The notes under the pieces were generated by a model. That model was given only the letters and a program-made list of their open reading frames with translations. It was not told the DNA's origin and made no database searches. 64,000 nt of DNA from Xanthomonas massiliensis (lineage in GTDB: Bacteria; Pseudomonadota; Gammaproteobacteria; Xanthomonadales; Xanthomonadaceae), in NCBI RefSeq assembly GCF_900018785.1, contig NZ_FCOY01000006.1:682001-746000 (forward strand), read 5' to 3'. Position numbers and translations under genes: made by a program. This document shows, piece after piece, positions 46,575 to 54,652 of the stretch (position 1 is the stretch's first letter; every line of letters starts with the position of its first letter).

Positions 46575-47059
46575 CAGCGCTCCCCCGCGTAGGGGTCGGC
46601 CACGCCCAGGTCGGCGAGGATCTCGCGCTCGAGCTGTTCCATCGCCTCGGCCTCCTTGTCGTCCTCGTGGTCCCAGCCGAGCAGGTGCAGCACGCCGTGC
46701 ACGGTGAGGTGGGCGTAGTGGTCCTTCAGCGCCTTGCCCTGTTCGGCGGCCTCGCGCGCCACCACCGGCGCGCAGATCACCAGGTCGCCGAGCAGCGGGA
46801 ACCTGACGTTCTTCGGCAGGCCCTCGGGCACCTCGGCCGGGAAGCTGAGCACGTTGGTGGCGTAGTCCTTGCCGCGGTAGTGGCGGTTGAGCGCCTGGCC
46901 CTCGTCGGCATCGACCAGGCGGATGGCCAGGTCGGCCTCGCGGATGCGGCCTTTCAGCGCGGCGGCCACCCACTTGCGGAAACTGGCGGCGGCCGGCAGG
47001 CCGGCGCGCGGCAGGGCGTAGCTGACGCCGACATCGAGACGGACGGGACCGCGGGTCAT
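46574..47059 (-). CDS. ybeY: Endoribonuclease YbeY
   Basis: The product (161 aa) is the conserved zinc-dependent RNase involved in 16S rRNA maturation and ribosome quality control. The zinc site is the canonical H-x3-H-x5-H ([15 protein letters not shown]), and [10 protein letters not shown] and LGDLVIC are present. It overlaps phoH upstream by ATGA and the next gene downstream. The phoH-ybeY-corC order is conserved widely in proteobacteria. Confidence 0.95.
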   Translation of the reverse strand: MTRGPVRLDVGVSYALPRAGLPAAASFRKWVAAALKGRIREADLAIRLVDADEGQALNRHYRGKDYATNVLSFPAEVPEGLPKNVRFPLLGDLVICAPVVAREAAEQGKALKDHYAHLTVHGVLHLLGWDHEDDKEAEAMEQLEREILADLGVADPYAGER

Positions 47060-48042
47060 GGGGCTTCTCCTGCATCGGCGATGCGCGCGTCGCGCGCGTC
47101 GTAGGCGGTGACGATGCGCGCCACCAGCGGGTGGCGGACCACGTCGCGGGCCTCGAAGAAGGTGAAGCTCACCCCGTCCACGCCCCGCAGCACCTCGATG
47201 GCGTCCTTCAGCCCGGACTTCACGTGGCGCGGCAGGTCGATCTGGGTCATGTCGCCGGTGATCACCGCGGTGGAACCGAAGCCCAGGCGGGTCAGGAACA
47301 TCTTCATCTGCTCGATGGTGGTGTTCTGGGCCTCGTCCAGGATCACGTAGGCGTCGTTGAGCGTGCGCCCGCGCATGTAGGCCAGCGGCGCGATCTCGAT
47401 GACGTTCTTCTCCAGCAGTTTGGCCACCTTCTCCACGCCGAGCATCTCGTACAGCGCGTCGTACAGCGGGCGCAGGTAGGGATCGACCTTCTGGCTCAGG
47501 TCGCCGGGCAGGAAGCCGAGCTTCTCGCCGGCCTCCACCGCCGGGCGCACCAGGATCAGGCGCTGCACTCGCGCCTCGTTCAGCGCCTCGACCGCGCTGG
47601 CCACGGCCAGGAAGGTCTTGCCGGTACCGGCCGGGCCGATGCCGAAGTTGATGTCGTGGGTGGCGATCTGGTGCAGGTACTGGGCCTGGTTGGCGCCGCG
47701 GCCGCGGATGGTGCCGCGCTTGACCTTGATGGCCACGTCCTGCGCCTCGTAGGCGCGTTCGGCCACCTGCTCGACGTTGGCCTGGCTCAGGCGCAGGTGG
47801 ATGGCCTGGCTGTCCAGGGGGGTGTCGCCGGCCTCCTCGTAGAGCGCATGCAGCAGGCGCTCGGCGGCGTCCACGGCGGCGGCCGGGCCGCTGACCCGGA
47901 ACACGTTGCCGCGGTTGGAGATCTCGACCCCCAGGCGCAGCTCGATCTGGCGCAGGTGCTCGTCGAAGGGACCGGCCAGGTTGGCCAGGCGTGCCGTGTC
48001 GGCGGGCTCGAGGGTGAAGTCGCGGTGTTCGCTCTTGCTCAT
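47056..48042 (-). CDS. ybeZ: PhoH-like ATPase (YbeZ)
   Basis: The product (328 aa) has an N-terminal KH-like region (about 20-95) and a C-terminal PhoH ATPase domain. Walker A is GPAGTGKT, Walker B is VILDEAQN, and sensor-type [13 protein letters not shown] is present. YbeZ works with YbeY in RNA metabolism. It leads a six-gene minus-strand set: ybeZ, ybeY, a secreted protein, corC, DUF4105 and corA. Despite the name it shows no tie to the pst genes. Confidence 0.94.
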   Translation of the reverse strand: MSKSEHRDFTLEPADTARLANLAGPFDEHLRQIELRLGVEISNRGNVFRVSGPAAAVDAAERLLHALYEEAGDTPLDSQAIHLRLSQANVEQVAERAYEAQDVAIKVKRGTIRGRGANQAQYLHQIATHDINFGIGPAGTGKTFLAVASAVEALNEARVQRLILVRPAVEAGEKLGFLPGDLSQKVDPYLRPLYDALYEMLGVEKVAKLLEKNVIEIAPLAYMRGRTLNDAYVILDEAQNTTIEQMKMFLTRLGFGSTAVITGDMTQIDLPRHVKSGLKDAIEVLRGVDGVSFTFFEARDVVRHPLVARIVTAYDARDARIADAGEAP

Positions 48043-48147
48043 GGAAGGCGGCGGGGCAGCCGCGCGGCCGCCCGCCAGTGCGGTGTCGGAGGAGGAGCCA
48101 AGGGTAGCGCGCGGGTGGCGGGGCGGCCAGTTGCGGGGGCCGACGCT

Positions 48148-48966
48148 TCAGCCGCGCGCATGCGCGGCGGCCGCGGCAACCAGCGCATCGTCCGGGCGTA
48201 CGCCGGTGTACAGCACGAACTGCTCCGCCGCCTGCAGCACGATCACCTCGGCGCCGGTGATCACCGGCTTGCCGAGCGCCCGTGCACGGCGCACCAGCGG
48301 GGTCTCGGCGGGCAGGGCGACCACGTCGAAGATCCAGTCGGCACGGCCGATCTCGTCCGCGTCGAAGGCCAGCTGCCCGGCCTCGGCGCCGCCCTCCATG
48401 CCGATCGGAGTGACGTTGACCAGCAGCCGCGCGTCGAGCCCGCGGGTGTCCGGCCTCCAGACGAAACCGCTGGCGGCGGCCAGGCGCCGGCCGCTGTCCG
48501 GGTTGCGGGCGACGATGTGGCCATTGTCGAAACCGGCATCGCGCAGCGCGCAGGCCACCGCCTTGGCCATGCCGCCGCTGCCGCGCACTGCCAGCGGCAG
48601 GGCGGCCGGCACGCCATGGCGGGCGATCAGGCTGGCCACCGCGCTGTAGTCGGTGTTGTAGCCGCGCAGCACGCCGTCGTCGTTGACGATGGTGTTGACC
48701 GAATCGATCGCCGCCGCCGAGGCCTCGAGCGTGTCGAGCAGGGGGATGCAGGCCTCCTTGAACGGCATCGACACCGCGCAGCCGCGGATGCCCAGGGCGC
48801 GGATGCCGCCGATCGCCGCGGGCAGGTCGCGCGTGGTGAATGCCTTGTAGACGTAGTCCAGTCCCAGCGCCCGGTACAAGTAGTTGTGGAAGCGGGTGCC
48901 GAAGTTGCCCGGGCGTGCGGACAGCGACATGCACAGGCGGGTATCGCGGCTGATCTCCACGGTCAT
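48148..48966 (-). CDS. Shikimate/quinate 5-dehydrogenase-like oxidoreductase
   Basis: The product (272 aa) is of the shikimate dehydrogenase family. The substrate domain has [20 protein letters not shown], and the catalytic lysine is in [23 protein letters not shown] has the paired Asp, and the dinucleotide domain starts [15 protein letters not shown] rather than the usual GAGG. The N-terminus is different from AroE (no SPRIHN box), so it may act on quinate or another substrate, like the YdiB or RifI groups. It is 105 bp from phoH and in no clear operon. Confidence 0.78.
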   Translation of the reverse strand: MTVEISRDTRLCMSLSARPGNFGTRFHNYLYRALGLDYVYKAFTTRDLPAAIGGIRALGIRGCAVSMPFKEACIPLLDTLEASAAAIDSVNTIVNDDGVLRGYNTDYSAVASLIARHGVPAALPLAVRGSGGMAKAVACALRDAGFDNGHIVARNPDSGRRLAAASGFVWRPDTRGLDARLLVNVTPIGMEGGAEAGQLAFDADEIGRADWIFDVVALPAETPLVRRARALGKPVITGAEVIVLQAAEQFVLYTGVRPDDALVAAAAAHARG

Positions 48967-49724
48967 GCGGATCCTGCGTGTTGCGGCAGGCCATTGCACG
49001 GCAAGGCAGGGGCGGAGGCAACACTGCCGGGCGTGATGCCTGGCGGGCGGGTGACGGGCGGGCCGTGTGGTCACGACCGGAGGAGGCGGGATGAAGGCAG
49101 CAGCGCGGGTTCTTCCCTGGAGCCGGAGGAGGCGGGATGAAGGCAGCAGCGCGGGTTCTTCCCTGGAGTGGGTTCTTTCCCGGATTCGGCTGCGTGGATC
49201 CGGATGCATGCCGAGTCGATCGACGGCGCGATGCGAGCTTCCTGGCGGTGGGGTGGAAGCTGCGATGGCGGCATTGCGAAAACGTGCGCGAGGGCATCGC
49301 GGTCGGCCAGGGCGGCCGTGTCGCGCAGGAAGAAGTCCGCGGGGGCCTGGCTTCGCGACCGGAGGCGTCCGGCTCGTCCGGCATGAGCGTTGCCGTTCGC
49401 CGGGAGGCGGGTTGCCTCCTCCGGGATTTTCCCCGGGCAGCAGCATGCCCTTGCGGGGAACGTCTTCCGGGCGCGGGCCGACGGTAGCGGCGATGATCGA
49501 TCCGGCGTTCTTCGCTTCCGCAAGCCGCCGCCCGGACAGCAGCCTGGGAGAGCCGCCGGAGAAGGCTGTTGGAGGGATCTGACAGAGAGTGCAGGCGGCG
49601 AGGCCAGCGCGTTGTCCCGGCAATCGAAGCGCGGACAACGTGGCCAGTTGGTGCCGGTCGCCTGTGCGCTGGCGACACGATGCCGCGAGGAAGGTCGAGT
49701 CGCGAAGGCTGCGTCGGGCCCGGA
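48967..49724. other. Intergenic region with a tandem duplication
   Basis: About 760 bases lie between the divergent shikimate dehydrogenase-like and tetR genes. Apart from an exact 46-bp tandem duplication at 49077-49168, I see no gene: the long open frames across it encode Arg/Pro-rich low-complexity sequence and owe their length to GC content. Confidence 0.5.
49077..49168. repeat. Exact 46-bp tandem duplication
   Basis: Two identical 46-bp units (49077-49122 and 49123-49168) abut without a spacer. Each begins CCGGAGGAGGCGGGATGAAG and ends TTCTTCCCTGGAG. A partial third relative (GGGTTCTTTCCCGGA) follows at 49170. It is intergenic; the perfect identity implies a recent event. Confidence 0.93.
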
Positions 49725-49759
49725 TTGACAGTTAATTAATCCATGAATTAAATAAGAGG
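49725..49759 (+). promoter_or_regulatory. Sigma70-type promoter with internal operator for tetR
   Basis: A consensus -35 TTGACA (49725-49730), a 17-bp spacer and -10 TTAAAT (49748-49753) place the transcription start about 7 bp on, at the A of the tetR ATG (49760). The spacer contains an AT-rich palindrome, TTAATTAATC/CATGAATTAA (49732-49751), symmetric at 8 of 10 pairs and overlapping the -10 box. This suggests a leaderless message repressed by its own TetR product. AAGAGG immediately abuts the ATG, too close to act as a normal ribosome site. Confidence 0.68.
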
Positions 49760-50449
49760 ATGGCCAAGTCCCTTCCTCCATCTTCCACTGCAGCGGGCCC
49801 CGCCAAGGCGGCCAGGCGCAGGCCCGGCCGTCCGCTCGCCGCCGACGCCGATGCGGCCGGCCAGCGTGCCGCGCTGCTGCAGGCGGCCCTGGACTGCTAC
49901 GTCCGCCACGGCATCTCCGGCGCCACGCTGCGCCACATCGCCACCCATGCCGGGGTGACGCCGGCCACGCTGCACTATCACTTCGGCAGTCGCGAACGGC
50001 TGCTCGACGCCGTGGTCGAGGAACGGTTGCTGCCGGCGCTGGCACCGATGCATGCCGCGGTGATCGCGGCCGGCGATGACGTCGCCGATTCGGTGGCGGC
50101 GCTGGTCAACGGGTTGTGCGCGATGATCCGCGACAACCCGTGGCTGCCGTCGCTGTGGGTACGCGAGGTGGTCAGCGAGGGCGGGGCGCTGCGCGCGCTG
50201 CTGGTCGAGCGCATCGCCCCGACCCTGGCGCAGGCATTGGCCGGGCGCTTCGCCCGGGCGCAGGCGCAGGGGCGGATGAACCGCGACCTGGACCCGCGCC
50301 TGCTGATGGTCTCGCTGATCGGCCTGACCATGTTCCCCGCGGCCGGCGCACCGATCTGGCGGCAGGTGTTCGGCGCCGCCGACCTGGACATGGACGACGT
50401 GCGCCGCCATGCGCTGGTCCTGCTCGATCGTGGCCTGGAGCTGAAATGA
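49760..50449 (+). CDS. TetR family regulator (CecR/YbiH-like)
   Basis: The product (229 aa) has a basic lead (residues 1-25, RRRPGRP), a TetR helix-turn-helix (about 28-75, GATLRHIATHAGVTPATLHYHF) and a C-terminal ligand domain. It is 3' overlapped by a lipoprotein adaptor gene and followed by an ABC ATPase and permease, the same arrangement as cecR-ybhGFSR in E. coli. It probably represses this exporter operon and itself from the palindrome upstream. The inducing compound is not readable. Confidence 0.88.
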   Translation: MAKSLPPSSTAAGPAKAARRRPGRPLAADADAAGQRAALLQAALDCYVRHGISGATLRHIATHAGVTPATLHYHFGSRERLLDAVVEERLLPALAPMHAAVIAAGDDVADSVAALVNGLCAMIRDNPWLPSLWVREVVSEGGALRALLVERIAPTLAQALAGRFARAQAQGRMNRDLDPRLLMVSLIGLTMFPAAGAPIWRQVFGAADLDMDDVRRHALVLLDRGLELK

Positions 50450-51435
50450 TGCAAGCCGATACCGCGCATCGCCGCTGGGCGCCGCTCGCCGGCATCTGGT
50501 TGCTGGCGGCCCTGTTCGGCGGCTGCGGCAGGCAGGCGCCGCCGCAGGCCCTGGGCACGCTGGAATGGGATCGCATCGCGCTGCCGGCGCCGGCCGACGA
50601 GCGCATCGTCGCCATCCACGTGCGCGAGGGCCAGCAGGTGGGCGCCGGCACGCCGTTGCTGGAGCTCGACCCCACCCGCACGCGGGCCCAACTGGAGGCC
50701 GCGCAGGCGCAGGCCCGGCAGAGCCGCGAGCTGCTCGACGAACGCAGCAACGGCCCGCGCCGCGAGGAGATCGCCCAGGCCCGCGCCGCCCTGGCCTCGG
50801 CCCGGGCCCAGGCCGAGGACGCCGATGCCTATTACCGGCGGCTGCAGCCGCTGGGCCAGCGCCGGCTGGTGGCCGCCGCGGACGTCGATCGTGCCCGCGC
50901 CGCGGCCGGGACCGCGCGCGGCCAGGTGCAGGCGGCCGCGCAGGCGTTGCTCGAACTGGAGCGGGGCACCCGCAGCGAACAGGTCGCGCAGGCCGAGTCG
51001 GCGCTCGCCGCGGCCACGGCCACGGCACAGGCGCAGGCGGTGCTGCTGGGCAAGCTGGCACTGGTGGCGCCGCGGGCCGGGCGGGTGGACAGCCTGCCGT
51101 ACCGGCTCGGCGACCAGGCCCCGGTCGGCGCCGCCCTGGCGGTGATGCTGGTCGGCGACGCGCCGTATGCGCGCATCTACGTGCCCGAGCCGCTGCGTGC
51201 CGGCGTCCAGGTGGGCGATGCGGCGCGCATCTACGTCGATGGCCGCGAGCGGCCGTTGCCGGGCCGGGTGCGCATGGTCCGCAGCGAGCCGGTGTTCACC
51301 CCGTACTACGCGCTGACCGGCACCGATGCGGCGCGGCTGAGCTACCTGGCCGAGGTGAGCGTGCTCGATGGCGGCCAGCAACTGCCGGCCGGCGTGCCGG
51401 TGCGGGTGGAGTTCGATGGCGATGGCGCGCGCTGA
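50446..51435 (+). CDS. HlyD-type adaptor lipoprotein of an ABC exporter
   Basis: The product (329 aa) resembles YbhG. The N-terminus has a lipobox (LAALFGGC), so it is probably a lipoprotein rather than membrane-anchored. A lipoyl half (IVAIHVREGQQVGAGTPLLE), a long helical hairpin (about 75-195, with DERSNGPRREEIAQARAAL) and the second half (LVAPRAGRVDSLPYRLGDQA) follow. Two Met codons start the gene (50446, 50449), and the first overlaps the tetR stop as ATGA. It would connect the ABC pump to an outer membrane factor, which is not encoded nearby. Confidence 0.88.
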   Translation: MMQADTAHRRWAPLAGIWLLAALFGGCGRQAPPQALGTLEWDRIALPAPADERIVAIHVREGQQVGAGTPLLELDPTRTRAQLEAAQAQARQSRELLDERSNGPRREEIAQARAALASARAQAEDADAYYRRLQPLGQRRLVAAADVDRARAAAGTARGQVQAAAQALLELERGTRSEQVAQAESALAAATATAQAQAVLLGKLALVAPRAGRVDSLPYRLGDQAPVGAALAVMLVGDAPYARIYVPEPLRAGVQVGDAARIYVDGRERPLPGRVRMVRSEPVFTPYYALTGTDAARLSYLAEVSVLDGGQQLPAGVPVRVEFDGDGAR

Positions 51436-52405
51436 GCCAGACGGCGACGACGTGGCGATCCGCGCGCGCGGGCTGACCCGGCGTTTCGGGCCGCTGCTGG
51501 CGGTGGACCACGTCGACCTGCAGGTGCCGCGCCGCCAGGTGTACGGGTTCCTGGGGCCGAACGGCTCGGGCAAGTCCACCACCATCCGCATGCTGTGCGG
51601 CCTGCTCACGCCCAGCGAGGGCGAGATCGAGGTGCTCGGCCTGCGCATCCCGCAGCAGGCCGAGCAGCTGCGCGCGCACATCGGCTACATGACCCAGCGC
51701 TTCTCGCTGTTCGAGGACCTGACGGTGCGCGAGAACCTGGAGTTCATGGCGGCGGTGCAGGGCGTGCCGCGGCCGCGGACCGGCGCGCGCATCGCCGACC
51801 TGCTGGACCAGTACCACCTGGGCGATCGCCAGCGCCAGCTGGCCGGCACCCTCAGCGGCGGGCAGAAGCAGCGCCTGGCGCTGGCCTGCGCGGTGATCCA
51901 CGAACCCGAGCTGCTGTTCCTGGACGAGCCCACCAGCGCGGTCGATCCGGAATCGCGCCGCGACTTCTGGGAAAAGCTCTTCGACCTGGCCGACGCCGGC
52001 ACCACGCTGCTGGTATCCACCCACTACATGGACGAGGCCGAGCGCTGCCACCGCATCGCCATCCTCGACCACGGCCGGCTGGTGGCCGACGGCTCGCCCG
52101 CCGAGCTCACCGCCGCCCTGGATGGGCGCACGCTGCTGGTCCAGTCGCCGCAACCGCGCCAGGCGCAGAAGGCGCTCGCCGGTGCCGCGGGCGTGGTCAG
52201 CGTGGCGCAGATCGGCAACGTCCTGCGCGTGCTCGCCGAACCCGGCCATGGCGACGTGCAGGCACGCGTGCGCGAGATCCTGCACGACGGCGGCGTGGAG
52301 GGGCAGGTCGAGGCCACCGAGCCGAGCCTGGAAGACGTGTTCGTGGCCGCCACCCACGGGCGGCCTGGGCCCGGCGCCGGCGCCGATGCCGGGGCGCCGG
52401 CATGA
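51422..52405 (+). CDS. ABC exporter ATP-binding subunit
   Basis: The product (327 aa) is a single-ATPase subunit. Walker A is GPNGSGKST, the Q-loop region is GYMTQRFSLFEDLTVREN, the signature LSGGQKQR, Walker B LLFLDEPTSAVDPE and the switch His is in VSTHYMDEAERC. The C-terminal about 90 residues form the DUF4162-like domain of ABC-2 drug exporters and end in a Gly/Ala/Pro tail. The start overlaps the adaptor gene; ATG at 51416 is equally possible. E. coli YbhF has two ATPase domains; this one has one. Confidence 0.88.
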   Translation: MARAEPDGDDVAIRARGLTRRFGPLLAVDHVDLQVPRRQVYGFLGPNGSGKSTTIRMLCGLLTPSEGEIEVLGLRIPQQAEQLRAHIGYMTQRFSLFEDLTVRENLEFMAAVQGVPRPRTGARIADLLDQYHLGDRQRQLAGTLSGGQKQRLALACAVIHEPELLFLDEPTSAVDPESRRDFWEKLFDLADAGTTLLVSTHYMDEAERCHRIAILDHGRLVADGSPAELTAALDGRTLLVQSPQPRQAQKALAGAAGVVSVAQIGNVLRVLAEPGHGDVQARVREILHDGGVEGQVEATEPSLEDVFVAATHGRPGPGAGADAGAPA

Positions 52406-53493
52406 GCTGGCGCCGGCTGTGGGCGGTGATGCTCAAGGAGCTGCGCCAGCTGCGCCGCGACTGCATCACCCTGGGCATGATCCTGGGCATCCCGGTAGCC
52501 CAGCTGCTGCTGTTCGGCTACGCCATCAACACCAACCTGCGCGACCTGGCCACCGGCATCGCCGACCAGGCCAACACCGCCGGCTCGCGCGCGCTGGTGA
52601 TGGACATGGTGGCCACCACGGTGATCGATCCGGTGCTCGCCGCGCGCACGCCCGACGAGCTGACGCAGGCCATGCGCCGCGGCCGGATCAGCCTGGGGAT
52701 CGTGGTGCCGCCGGATTTCGAGCGCCGCCGCAGCGAGGGCCGCGAGCTGGTGCAGGTGCTGGTGGACGGCAGCGACAACGCGGTGCAGAGCGCGGCCGCG
52801 CAGCTGGCGCAGATGCCGGTGGCCGGGTTCGGCGGGGTCCAGGCCGCCAGCGTGCGCCCGATCAGCGTGGTCGGTTTCTACAACCCGCAGCGGCGCTCGG
52901 CACTGAACATCGTGCCCGGCCTGATCGGGGTGATCCTGACCATGACCATGGTGCTGTTCACCGGCGTGGCGATCGTGCGCGAACGCGAGCGCGGCAACAT
53001 GGAGCTGCTGATCGCCACGCCGCTGACCAGTACAGAACTGATGGTCGGCAAGGTGCTGCCGTACGTCGCCATCGGCCTGCTGCAGGCGTCGGTGGTGCTG
53101 GGACTGGGCACGTGGCTGTTCCAGGTGCCGGTGGCCGGCAGCCTGCTGCAGGTCTACCTGGTCTCGCTGCTGTTGATCGCCGCCAACCTGACCCTGGGCC
53201 TGCTGATCTCCTCGCGGGCGAAGTCGCAGTTCCAGGCCATGCAGATGACCTTCTTCGTGTTCCTGCCGTCGATCCTGCTGTCCGGCTTCATGTTCCCGTT
53301 CTCGGGCATGCCGCGGGCGGCGCAGTGGCTGGCCGAGGTGTTGCCGCTGACCCACTTCCTGCGCCTGATCCGCGGGGTGATGCTGCGCGGCGCCGGGCTG
53401 CGGGAGATGGGGGCCGACGTGCTGGCGCTGCTGGCCTTCACCGCGGTGCTGATGGCCCTGGCGATCCTGCGCTTCCGCAAGCGCTTGGACTGA
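52402..53493 (+). CDS. ABC-2 type exporter permease
   Basis: The product (363 aa) is an ABC-2 permease of the YbhS/YbhR kind. Membrane helix 1 (MILGIPVAQLLLFGYAI) is followed by a large periplasmic domain (about 45-170) and five C-terminal helices. The conserved RERERGNMELLIATPLTSTELMVGK and FFVFLPSILLSGFMFPFSGMP are present. Only one permease gene is here, so the pump may be a homodimer, unlike YbhSR. Its stop forms the TGAGGCCTCA palindrome with the stop of the convergent lysR gene. Confidence 0.9.
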   Translation: MSWRRLWAVMLKELRQLRRDCITLGMILGIPVAQLLLFGYAINTNLRDLATGIADQANTAGSRALVMDMVATTVIDPVLAARTPDELTQAMRRGRISLGIVVPPDFERRRSEGRELVQVLVDGSDNAVQSAAAQLAQMPVAGFGGVQAASVRPISVVGFYNPQRRSALNIVPGLIGVILTMTMVLFTGVAIVRERERGNMELLIATPLTSTELMVGKVLPYVAIGLLQASVVLGLGTWLFQVPVAGSLLQVYLVSLLLIAANLTLGLLISSRAKSQFQAMQMTFFVFLPSILLSGFMFPFSGMPRAAQWLAEVLPLTHFLRLIRGVMLRGAGLREMGADVLALLAFTAVLMALAILRFRKRLD

Positions 53494-53497
53494 GGCC

Positions 53498-54436
53498 TCA
53501 GGGATCGGCGCCGCCTTCGAGCAGGCTGTAGGAATTGGCCAGCCACGGATGCGGCTCGGCGTACATCTGCAGCAGCAGCTGGCGCAGCAGCGCGACCGGG
53601 CTGGTCTCGTCGCTGCGGCGGTAGCTCAGGATGATCGGCGAGGTGGCGTGGGGATCGTCGATCAGCCGGTAGCGCAGTTCCTGGCGCATGCTGCCGGCCG
53701 AGCCGGGGATGACGCACACGCCGGTCTCGGCGGCCACCAGGCCCAGTGCGATCTGCAGCTCGCTGACCTCGTACACCGCCAGCGGGCGCACGCCGTGGTC
53801 GCGCAGCAGCGACAGCACCTGGTCGGCGAAGCTGGGCCGCGGCCGGCTCGGATAGACCACCAGGTTCTCGCCGGCCAGCGCCGTCAGCGGCAGCGGATCG
53901 GCATCGCGCGCCAGCAGGTGGTCGGTCGGCAGCGCCACCACCAGCCGTTCCTCGCGCAGCACCAGCCGCTCGATGGCGTCGTCGTCGCTGCGGATGCGGC
54001 CGAAGCCCAGGTCGATGCGCCCGGCCTTGAGTTCCTCGTTCTGGCCGCCGGACATGATCTCGACCAGGCGGATGTCCAGGTCCGGGCGCCGCTGGCGCAG
54101 GCGCCGCACCAGCAGCGGCAGCCCGCCGTAGAGCAGCGAGGCGACGAAGCCGATGGTCAGCAGCTGGCGTTCGCTGTGGCCGACCCGGCGGGTGGCCTCC
54201 TTCATCTGTTCCACCCGCCCCAGTACCTGCAGCGCCTCCTCGTAGAACAGCCGGCCGGCGTCGGTCAGCCGGATCGGGCGGCTGCTGCGCACCAGCAGGC
54301 GGGTACCCAGTTCCTCCTCGATCTGCTGGATCTGCCGGCTCAGCGGTGGCTGGGCGATGTGCAGCCGCTCGGCCGCGCGGGTGAAATTGCGCTCCTGGGC
54401 GACGGCGATGAAGTAGCGCAGCTGGCGCAGATCCAT
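53498..54436 (-). CDS. catR: LysR family regulator of catechol catabolism (CatR/BenM-like)
   Basis: The product (312 aa) is a LysR-type activator. The N-terminal helix-turn-helix is MDLRQLRYFIAVAQERNFTRAAERLHIAQPPLSRQIQQIEEE, in two parts, which is the CatR/BenM/CatM version. The effector domain covers about 92-300 and has TIGFVASLLYGGLPLLVRRL. Members respond to cis,cis-muconate or benzoate. The gene is divergent from the symporter-catBCA operon, and an ATAC-N7-GTAT site lies between them. Gene 3' end abuts the ABC permease at 4 bp. Confidence 0.87.
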   Translation of the reverse strand: MDLRQLRYFIAVAQERNFTRAAERLHIAQPPLSRQIQQIEEELGTRLLVRSSRPIRLTDAGRLFYEEALQVLGRVEQMKEATRRVGHSERQLLTIGFVASLLYGGLPLLVRRLRQRRPDLDIRLVEIMSGGQNEELKAGRIDLGFGRIRSDDDAIERLVLREERLVVALPTDHLLARDADPLPLTALAGENLVVYPSRPRPSFADQVLSLLRDHGVRPLAVYEVSELQIALGLVAAETGVCVIPGSAGSMRQELRYRLIDDPHATSPIILSYRRSDETSPVALLRQLLLQMYAEPHPWLANSYSLLEGGADP

Positions 54437-54520
54437 GGGCTTAGACCAAAGTCGAATGATGCCTTCGAGGCCATGTTGCAGCGAAGCAGAACCAGAAAAC
54501 AAGCGGCTTCCGGCCAGAAC

Positions 54521-54535
54521 ATACTTTCAGGGTAT
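54521..54535. promoter_or_regulatory. LysR-type ATAC-N7-GTAT operator
   Basis: ATACTTTCAGGGTAT is an exact ATAC-N7-GTAT dyad, the consensus recognised by BenM and CatM. It lies 85 bp from the lysR start and 118 bp from the symporter start. It is the only such site I see between the divergent genes. The region also holds TTGATC repeats near 54543, possibly part of the activated promoter. Confidence 0.75.
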
Positions 54536-54652
54536 CAAGCATTGATCCACTTGATCTTGGACGCATCACCGCGCCGATAGCAGCCTGCGCGGGTACGCCG
54601 ACCGGCCCCGCAGGGTGCCGGCGGACTCCACCCCGGTCATGTCGGAGGGTCG

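Noticed and set aside
46574-49678. A 1,034-codon minus-strand open frame running upstream of ybeY
   Set aside because: It covers phoH and the shikimate dehydrogenase-like gene in the wrong frame; only the last 161 codons (YbeY) are real.
48967-49678. Long minus-strand open frame upstream of the shikimate dehydrogenase-like gene as an N-terminal extension
   Set aside because: The translation is low-complexity and runs through a recent tandem duplication; the ATG at 48966 starts directly on the conserved domain.
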